From contig NZ_CP034145.1 in NCBI RefSeq assembly GCF_003856835.1, forward strand, positions 3,038,001-3,102,000: a stretch of 64,000 nucleotides of DNA, written 5' to 3'. The notes beneath the pieces were generated by a model. The model saw only the letters and a program-made list of their open reading frames with translations. It made no database searches and had not been told where the DNA came from. Source of the DNA: Haloplanus aerogenes. Its GTDB lineage: Archaea > Halobacteriota > Halobacteria > Halobacteriales > Haloferacaceae. The position numbers and the translations under genes were made by a program. Shown in pieces: positions 58,900-64,000 of this stretch. How positions within the stretch are numbered: position 1 is the stretch's first letter; each line of letters starts with the position of its first letter.

Positions 58900-59331
58900 A
58901 TGGACGCCGTCGATCACATCAACATCGACGTGGACGACCTCGACGCCGCGTACGAGTTCTACCGGGACGTACTCGACCTCGACCTCCTCCGCCCGCCGGA
59001 GGATTTCAAAGGCGCGCACGTCATGTTCGAGACGGGCGCAGGGACGGTCGTCACGCTGATGGAGACGGGTCGCGCCGAGAAGTGGGACGAGGAAGGGCTG
59101 GATCACCCGCTCGACAAGGCCCACATCGCCTTCGAGACGGATCGCGACACCTATCAGTCCCTAATGGCCCACCTGGAGGGCCAGTTTCCGAAACAGGGGC
59201 CCTACGACTGGGGCGAGTTCGAGGGCTTCTACTTTCTCGATCCCTCGGGGAACCTGCTCGAAATCATCACGTACGATCCGGCGCCAGCGGACCGGGAGCG
59301 GCGGCTGATGGACCACGACGACGTGGAGTAG
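58900..59331 (+). CDS. VOC-superfamily (glyoxalase-like) protein
   Basis: 143 residues from ATG 58900; CCTATATCGG 24-30 bp upstream indicates a leaderless mRNA. The fold is a single glyoxalase/bleomycin-type domain: DHINIDVDDLDAAYEFYRDVL, HIAFETDRDTYQSLM and FYFLDPSGNLLEIITYD, with metal ligands His near 6, His near 76 and Glu near 127. Such proteins are lyases, isomerases or dioxygenases. It follows the MFS carrier by 67 bp. No specific reaction can be assigned. Confidence 0.88.
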   Translation: MDAVDHINIDVDDLDAAYEFYRDVLDLDLLRPPEDFKGAHVMFETGAGTVVTLMETGRAEKWDEEGLDHPLDKAHIAFETDRDTYQSLMAHLEGQFPKQGPYDWGEFEGFYFLDPSGNLLEIITYDPAPADRERRLMDHDDVE

Positions 59332-59416
59332 CGACGCCGGCGCTACGTCGACCGGTGTGTGACGCCCGCACGAGGCGGTACGCTAATATGTGCATAGGTA
59401 GCACACGTGGCACACC

Positions 59417-60004
59417 ATGAGCGGAATCCCGGGCTACGACTTCGGCGACGAGTCCGTGCCAGACGCGCCGATCAGCATGGCCGAGTTCGAGCGGTTGAAA
59501 GACACGGTGATGTGGTCCGACGAGGATGACGAGTATCTCCGGATGGCGGGGGAGACGCTCGAACCACAGGTCGACGACATGCTCGACCGGTGGCTCGGCT
59601 TCCTCTCCACCTTCGAGTTCATGAACGACTACCGGCGGGACGTGGATACGGGCGAACTGATCGAGGAGTACGGCGACCGCTCACGGCCGCGATACGGGCA
59701 GTGGATACGGGACACCTGTGACACGCCGTACGACGAGGACTGGCTCGACTACCAGTTCGAAATCGGGCGGCGACACCACCGCACGAAGAAAAACGAGACG
59801 GACGACGTGAACGCGGCGCCCCACATCAACCTCCGGCACATCACGCCGCTGATCTACCTCCACACCGCCACGGTTCGGGAGTTCCTGCAAAACGGCGACC
59901 ACACCGAGGAAGAGATCGACAAGATGTACCAGGCGTGGTTCAAGTCGGTGGTGCTGCAGGTGACGCTGTGGAGCTATCCGTACACGAAAGAGGGGGACTG
60001 GTGA
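59417..60004 (+). CDS. Protoglobin
   Basis: 195 residues, the normal length of a single-domain protoglobin. The N-terminus IPGYDFG is the family hallmark, and WLDYQFEIGRRHHRTKK carries the proximal heme His. The helices MLDRWLGFLSTF and FLQNGDHTEEEIDKMYQAWFKS complete the globin fold. Protoglobins bind O2, CO and NO; a signalling domain is absent, so gas sensing through partners, or detoxification, are possible. It is monocistronic. Confidence 0.9.
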   Translation: MSGIPGYDFGDESVPDAPISMAEFERLKDTVMWSDEDDEYLRMAGETLEPQVDDMLDRWLGFLSTFEFMNDYRRDVDTGELIEEYGDRSRPRYGQWIRDTCDTPYDEDWLDYQFEIGRRHHRTKKNETDDVNAAPHINLRHITPLIYLHTATVREFLQNGDHTEEEIDKMYQAWFKSVVLQVTLWSYPYTKEGDW

Positions 60005-60045
60005 GGCGGGGCGGCGCGGCGTAACGGACGCCAATCAGCGGTGAC

Positions 60046-60168
60046 GACGAGTATCAGTCGTCCTCGACTCGCGCTTCTTCGAACCGGAGTCGACGAGTAT
60101 CAGTCGTCCTCGACTCGCGCTTCTTCGAACCGGAGTCGACGAGTTCAGTCGTCCTCGACTCGCGCTTC
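60046..60168. repeat. 46-bp tandem repeat overlapping the end of a dehydrogenase gene
   Basis: Two full copies begin at 60046 and 60092 and a partial third at 60138, each starting GACGAGT and containing CAGTCGTCCTCGACTCGCGCTTC. The third copy includes the last codons and stop of the minus-strand dehydrogenase gene (ending RVEDD). The repeat therefore grew by duplication of the gene's own 3' end. Confidence 0.85.
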
Positions 60169-61047
60169 GACCCCCGCCATATCCTCGATGACCTGCATCA
60201 CGCCGGAGTTGTCGTCCTTGCCGCGGCCGGTCGCGACCATCGACTTGTACATCTCGTGGACGAGTTCGGTCTGGGGCATCGGCGACTGGTAGGCCTCGCC
60301 GGCATCGGTGGCGATGCGGAGGTCCTTGTACTGGTAGTCGGCGAAGAAACCGGGTTCGAAGTCGCCCTGAATCATGCTGGGCGCGCGGTTGTCGAGCGTC
60401 CAGCAACCGGCGGCGCCGCCGCTGATCGCGTCGACGACGGCTTCCAGATCGGCGTCGGCCTGATACGCGAAGACCAGCGCCTCGCTGACGGCCTGCATCG
60501 TCCCCGCGACGACGATCTGGTTACAGGCTTTGGTGACCTGGCCCGCGCCGTTGTCGCCGCAGTACGTGATCGTCTCGCCCATCACGTCGAGGATCGGCCG
60601 GACCTTCTCGAGGACGTCCTCGTCGCCGCCGACCATGATGGAGAGCGACGCCTCGATCGCGCCCTCCTCACCGCCGCTGATCGGCGCGTCGAGCATGTTC
60701 GCACCGCGCTCGCGAACCTCCTCGGCGAGGTCCTCGGTCACTATCGGCGAGATGGTGGAGTTGTCGATGACCACGTCGCCCTCGCTCAGACCGGCGAGGA
60801 CGCCGTCCTCCCGGCGCATGACCTCCGCCACCACGTCGTGGTCCGGCAGACACATGATCGTCACGTCGGCGCGTTCGGCCGCCTCCTTCGGCGTCTCGGC
60901 CGCCTCACCGCCCGCCTCGACGTGTTCATCAACCGGTTCCTGGGAGCGGTTGTGACCGATCACGGTGTACCCCGCATCGAGCAGGTTCTTCGCCATCGGT
61001 CCGCCCATGATGCCGAGTCCGACGAATGCGATTGTCTCGTCTGCCAT
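60145..61047 (-). CDS. garR: Beta-hydroxyacid dehydrogenase (tartronate semialdehyde reductase/3-hydroxyisobutyrate dehydrogenase type)
   Basis: 300 residues from ATG 61047. The NAD(P) loop is IAFVGLGIMGGPMAKNLL; the substrate-binding signature is MLDAPISGGEEGA, and the catalytic Lys lies in GQVTKACNQIV. The family reduces tartronate semialdehyde or oxidises 3-hydroxyisobutyrate. The second NRS after the loop (GHNRS) predicts preference for NADP. Tandem 46-bp repeats follow its stop codon. Substrate assignment between the two family types is uncertain. Confidence 0.9.
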   Translation of the reverse strand: MADETIAFVGLGIMGGPMAKNLLDAGYTVIGHNRSQEPVDEHVEAGGEAAETPKEAAERADVTIMCLPDHDVVAEVMRREDGVLAGLSEGDVVIDNSTISPIVTEDLAEEVRERGANMLDAPISGGEEGAIEASLSIMVGGDEDVLEKVRPILDVMGETITYCGDNGAGQVTKACNQIVVAGTMQAVSEALVFAYQADADLEAVVDAISGGAAGCWTLDNRAPSMIQGDFEPGFFADYQYKDLRIATDAGEAYQSPMPQTELVHEMYKSMVATGRGKDDNSGVMQVIEDMAGVEARVEDD

Positions 61048-61141
61048 ATCCAGTTCACTCCGCTCGGCCGACATAAAAGAGTCGGAACCGGGAATCGGCT
61101 TCGGGGACCGTTTGATGGGGGCTGGTGGCGAACGGGTGTCC

Positions 61142-61678
61142 ATGACCGACGCCGATTCGACCACCGACACGACCCAACCCGCCAGCGACGACGCCGTCGA
61201 ACGACGCCTCGGCCGTCGCCTGCGGGAGCGCGAGGAGACTCTCGCCGTCGCCGAATCGCTCACTGGCGGCCTCGTCGGCTCACTGCTGACCGACGTGCCC
61301 GGCTCCAGCGACTACTTCGACCGCAGCGTCGTCGCCTACTCGAACGACGCCAAACTCGACTGTCTCGGCGTCACTCGGGAGTCGCTGGACGACCACGGCG
61401 CCGTCTCCGCCCCCGTCGCCCGCGAGATGGCTCGGGGCGTCCGCGACGACGCCGAGGCGACATGGGGCGTCTCGACCACCGGCATCGCCGGGCCGTCCGG
61501 TGGTACGGACGAAAAGCCAGTCGGCCTCGTCTTCGTCGGCGTCGCCTACGCCGCCCCGTGGGGCACTGGTGACTCCTTCGTCCACGCCGAACGCCGCGTC
61601 TTCGACGGCGACCGCTGGACCGTCAAACGCGAGAGCGCGCGGTGGGCGCTCCGGACGCTCGATGCCGCGCTGGACTAG
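61142..61678 (+). CDS. cinA: CinA-type nicotinamide-nucleotide amidohydrolase
   Basis: 178 residues from ATG 61142, equal to the C-terminal domain of CinA without the N-terminal MoaB-like part. Landmarks are LAVAESLTGGLVGSLLTDVPGSSDYF, GVSTTGIAGPSGG and PVGLVFVGV. The enzyme hydrolyses nicotinamide mononucleotide to nicotinate mononucleotide in NAD recycling. The single-domain form is common in archaea. Its stop overlaps the convergent ychF gene by 4 nt. Confidence 0.9.
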   Translation: MTDADSTTDTTQPASDDAVERRLGRRLREREETLAVAESLTGGLVGSLLTDVPGSSDYFDRSVVAYSNDAKLDCLGVTRESLDDHGAVSAPVAREMARGVRDDAEATWGVSTTGIAGPSGGTDEKPVGLVFVGVAYAAPWGTGDSFVHAERRVFDGDRWTVKRESARWALRTLDAALD

Positions 61679-62865
61679 TTCGTCGTCACCAGTTCGACCA
61701 CGTCCCGGTCGTCGAGTTCGTGGCCCCCGCCGATCTGTCGCGACGACCGGCAGTCGATGCCGTGGAGCAACCCGTCGCCCAGATCCGTGTGGATGTGGTT
61801 CGCGAAATCCTCGGTCGTCGACCCGGCCGGCAGGAGGAAGCAGTCGCGGAATCGCCCTTTCTCGCTCGTCGATCCGTCGTCGCTCCCGGGGAACACTGCG
61901 ATGAGGTCGAGTGCGTCGAACAGCGCCGCCTCCAGCGACGACTGGACACCCGTCCCACCGTGTTCGTCGAGGAGGGAGCGAATCTGCTCTAACCCGGCCG
62001 CCTGCTCCTCGCTCACGTCGTCGACGAGGTCGAAGTCGTCGGCGCCGGGCGTGTAGTCGATCCGTCCTGCCTCGTCGGCGGCCTTCAGCGCTTTCTCCGC
62101 GTGGGCGCTCGCCGGGACGATCGGGAGGTGGTCGTAGGCGGGGTCGGCCGCGATGTCCGCGAAGTTCTCGGCCGCCGCGGGGTCGTCGATCTTGTTCGCC
62201 GCGATCACCATCGGCTTCGTGCGCTTGCGAATCTCGCGGGCCAGCGACTCCCGATCCGCCTCGTCCCACGTCGACGGGTCGAGGTCGAGGCCCTCAGAAA
62301 GGATGATCTGCTTGATCTCGTCCTCGTTCGTCCGGAACGCGCTCATCTGTTCGGCCAAATCGGCCTCGATGCTTGCGTCCGCGCCGTGATACTTCGACTC
62401 GAAGCGCTCGATCCCCTTCTCCAGAATCCCCAGATACCACATGTCGAGTTCGTTCTCGAGGAAGTCGATGTCGTCGCGAGGGTCGTGGCCCTCCGTGGGT
62501 TCGCCTTCGAGGTCCGTCTTCCCCGAGAAGTCGACGACGTGGACCAGCACGTCCGCCTCGTTGAGGTCGCTCAGGAACTGGTTGCCCAGCCCCTTCCCCT
62601 CGTGAGCGCCGGGGATGAGACCGGCCACGTCGACGAGTTGGACGGGAACGAATCGCGTCCCGTCGTCGCAGTAGCCCACGCTCGGCGTGCACGTCTCGTC
62701 GAACTCCGGGGCCGCACACGCGACGCGGACGTACGCCTCGCCGACGCTCGGGTCGATAGTGGTGAAGGGATACGCGCCCTCCGGCACGTCGTTCATCGTC
62801 GCCGCGTTGAAGAAAGTCGACTTGCCCACCGAGGGCTTGCCGACGAGTCCGATGGCATAGCTCAT
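61675..62865 (-). CDS. ychF: YchF-type translation-associated GTPase/ATPase
   Basis: 396 residues from ATG 62865 (MSYAIGLVGKPS). P-loop GKPSVGKST at residues 8-16, G3 DVAGLIPGAHEGKGLGNQ, the G4 region reads NKIDD and a TGS domain with a SSRQIGGGHELDDRDVVELV end completes the protein. YchF-type proteins bind ribosomes and hydrolyse nucleotide; in bacteria they prefer ATP. This is a conserved housekeeping gene and supports that this part of the window is core chromosome. Confidence 0.93.
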   Translation of the reverse strand: MSYAIGLVGKPSVGKSTFFNAATMNDVPEGAYPFTTIDPSVGEAYVRVACAAPEFDETCTPSVGYCDDGTRFVPVQLVDVAGLIPGAHEGKGLGNQFLSDLNEADVLVHVVDFSGKTDLEGEPTEGHDPRDDIDFLENELDMWYLGILEKGIERFESKYHGADASIEADLAEQMSAFRTNEDEIKQIILSEGLDLDPSTWDEADRESLAREIRKRTKPMVIAANKIDDPAAAENFADIAADPAYDHLPIVPASAHAEKALKAADEAGRIDYTPGADDFDLVDDVSEEQAAGLEQIRSLLDEHGGTGVQSSLEAALFDALDLIAVFPGSDDGSTSEKGRFRDCFLLPAGSTTEDFANHIHTDLGDGLLHGIDCRSSRQIGGGHELDDRDVVELVTTN

Positions 62866-62973
62866 GGTCACCCTCCACCGTCACCGGGCAAAAACGCCGC
62901 TATCGCGCCGCCGTCTGGCTGTTACTCTCTTTCACACCGACCGGCTTATGCGGCCGGCGGACCGAGCGGGCAC

Positions 62974-63255
62974 ATGGCCGACGACTCCCCCGCGGACACC
63001 TTCGGCGTGAGCATCGGCGTCGACGACGACGCCTTTCGGTTTCTGGTTCACGTTCCCTCCAACCTCGACGCCGCCTGGAGCGACCGCGACGCCTTCCAGC
63101 AACTGGTCGAGCAGGCCGTCTGGGAGCGACTAGATCGGGACCGGACGATCCGGGCCGTCGACCGCGTGGCCGAGACGGGCGAACGGGTCGAACTCGGGAC
63201 GGTGACGCTCCGCCCCGACGGAACCGTCGTCGATCACACCCTCGCAGAACCATGA
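62974..63255 (+). CDS. Hypothetical conserved small protein
   Basis: 93 residues from ATG 62974, with CTTATGC about 26 bp upstream. The protein is acidic, alpha/beta, without signal peptide: FRFLVHVPSNLDAAWSDRD, then helical FQQLVEQAVWERLDRDRTI and beta ERVELGTVTLRPDG. Its stop codon overlaps the next start (ATGA), so both are one operon. Function unknown. Confidence 0.75.
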   Translation: MADDSPADTFGVSIGVDDDAFRFLVHVPSNLDAAWSDRDAFQQLVEQAVWERLDRDRTIRAVDRVAETGERVELGTVTLRPDGTVVDHTLAEP

Positions 63256-63653
63256 CGCTCGCGGCGGTCCGGGCGGCCGCACTCGACCGCGCCCTCGTCG
63301 GCGACGATCCCGAGTCCGCACTCGCGCTCGCGGGCGTCGTCGATAGCGTGATGCTTCGCATCACCGAAAAGAGCGCGATGCCCGGCGCCGCGGACGAAAC
63401 AGCCGATCCGTTCACTGCCGCGATGCTCGCGGTCGGCTGTGTCGGGGCCGCGAGCGGATCAGCCGCGACCGACACGCTCGACGACCGGGCGTGGCGACCC
63501 GGCCACGACGCCGATCCAGCCGCTATCGCCGGCGCGGCCGTCGCCGTCCGTGAACGGGGTGTCGCCGTCGACCGAGCGGCCACCCTCGCCGGCTGCGCGC
63601 CGGCGACGCTCGACGCCGTCGTTGAGAAGCAACGTCGCGAAAAAGAGAACTGA
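63252..63653 (+). CDS. Hypothetical protein coupled to the preceding gene
   Basis: 133 residues, beginning with the ATGA overlap. It is Ala-rich and helical (AAVRAAALDRALVGDD, AALAVGC-like segments, ATLDAVVEKQRREKEN) with no membrane segment or signal. No family with function is recognised. The coupling and coding bias make it a real gene. Confidence 0.7.
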   Translation: MTLAAVRAAALDRALVGDDPESALALAGVVDSVMLRITEKSAMPGAADETADPFTAAMLAVGCVGAASGSAATDTLDDRAWRPGHDADPAAIAGAAVAVRERGVAVDRAATLAGCAPATLDAVVEKQRREKEN

Positions 63654-63660
63654 GTCTCAG

Positions 63661-64000
63661 TTAGCGACCGTTGCCGTTTCCGCCGCCGTTGCCGCCAGCG
63701 TTCCCGCCGCCACTGTTGCCGCCAGCGTTCCCGCCGCCACTGTTGCCGCCAGCGTTCCCGCCGCCACTGTTGCCGCCAGCGTTGTCGCTACCGCCACCGG
63801 CATCGTCGTTGCCGCTACTGCCGGCGTCGTTGTCGCCGGCGTCGTCGTTACCGCCGTCCTGTTCGTCTTCCTCGTCCGACTGCCCGGGAGCCGAGTCGGA
63901 GTTACCCGGCGACTCGTCGCTTTCGTCCTCGGACTGGTCGTCGTCGCTATCCTCGGACTGCCCGGGGGCCGAATCGGAGTTACCCGGTGACTCGTCGCTC
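63661..64000 (-). CDS. C-terminal end of a low-complexity protein, partial
   Basis: A minus-strand frame enters from the right edge and ends with TAA at 63661-63663. The visible 112 residues are all low complexity: two copies of ESPGNSDSAPGQS-type repeats, an acidic Asp/Glu stretch and three NAGGNSGGG units, ending GNGNGR. This is the composition of extracellular stalks or linkers of haloarchaeal surface proteins, but the folded part lies outside the window. There is no C-terminal sorting signal. Confidence 0.7.
   Translation of the reverse strand, partial: SDESPGNSDSAPGQSEDSDDDQSEDESDESPGNSDSAPGQSDEEDEQDGGNDDAGDNDAGSSGNDDAGGGSDNAGGNSGGGNAGGNSGGGNAGGNSGGGNAGGNGGGNGNGR
63700..63780. repeat. 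27-bp tandem repeat, three copies
   Basis: Three consecutive 27-bp units (63700, 63727 and 63754) encode the NAGGNSGGG repeat of the partial gene on the minus strand. The identical DNA copies suggest recent slippage or recombination. Confidence 0.85.

Noticed and set aside
60046-60168. CRISPR array remnant
   Set aside because: 46-bp units abut directly, with no spacers, and derive from a coding 3' end.
63700-63780. Short CRISPR-like array
   Set aside because: The 27-bp units are contiguous without spacers and encode a protein repeat.
1-64000. tRNA, rRNA genes or a replication origin
   Set aside because: No cloverleaf-like sequence, rRNA stretch, orc1/cdc6 gene or origin-box repeat was recognised by reading.

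Overview
The window is a stretch of haloarchaeal chromosome (class Halobacteria). The evidence is a GC-rich, strongly acidic proteome, twin-arginine signal peptides with lipoboxes, short TATA boxes 22-35 bp upstream of leaderless starts, a PGF-CTERM surface anchor, bacterio-opsin-activator type HTH and HalOD1 proteins, halocyanin-like cupredoxins, BCCT transporters and the rdfA/sph pair. I cannot name genus or species from sequence alone. No rRNA, tRNA or CRISPR array was seen.

Positions 1-9,400 are visibly poorer in GC than the rest and read as a horizontally acquired defence/mobile island. On the left is a minus-strand unit of a PLD-nuclease/superfamily 2 helicase, a 60-residue protein and a DndD-like SMC ATPase that runs off the edge. 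Several orphan genes, a Ros/MucR-like zinc finger and decayed fragments follow. The island ends with a plus-strand pair that is the best candidate for an undescribed system: a 517-residue protein with a CARF-like N-terminus and a C-terminal PIN nuclease, followed by a compact SMC/DndD-like ATPase without coiled coils. An antitoxin with a toxin lacking its first half lies at the edge between two 13-bp direct repeats.

From 10 to 22 kb come core or lineage genes: a GIY-YIG-like protein, cold-shock protein, membrane spermidine-synthase-like protein, rod-determining factor RdfA with its SMC-related partner, a BCCT transporter, a K+ channel with an RCK domain and a universal stress protein. From 23 to 31 kb is a methylamine catabolic block: BCCT transporter, dimethylglycine dehydrogenase-like and sarcosine-oxidase-like flavoproteins on one strand, and a GcvT/DmdA-like methyltransferase plus MetF-like reductase on the other. 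Together they suggest stepwise demethylation of betaine-type osmolytes with C1 transfer to a folate. From 31 to 40 kb are regulators, sugar-acid type enzymes and three CaCA exchangers.

From 40 to 45 kb lies an ABC importer locus of the NMT1/THI5 class, with a regulator that fuses a DNA-binding domain to a cytosolic ligand-binding domain. From 45 to 49 kb is a periplasmic-type oxidation cassette: two cupredoxins around a Tat-signal subunit and a PQQ dehydrogenase that carries the Asp-Tyr-Asp motif of lanthanide-dependent enzymes but has no signal peptide of its own. From 50 to 57 kb are a formate-dehydrogenase-like molybdoenzyme and a run of four binding-protein-fold proteins without export signals, divergent from a cupin. 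The right end holds an MFS carrier, a VOC protein, protoglobin, a beta-hydroxyacid dehydrogenase with tandem repeats at its 3' end, a CinA-type amidohydrolase, YchF and a low-complexity gene cut by the edge.
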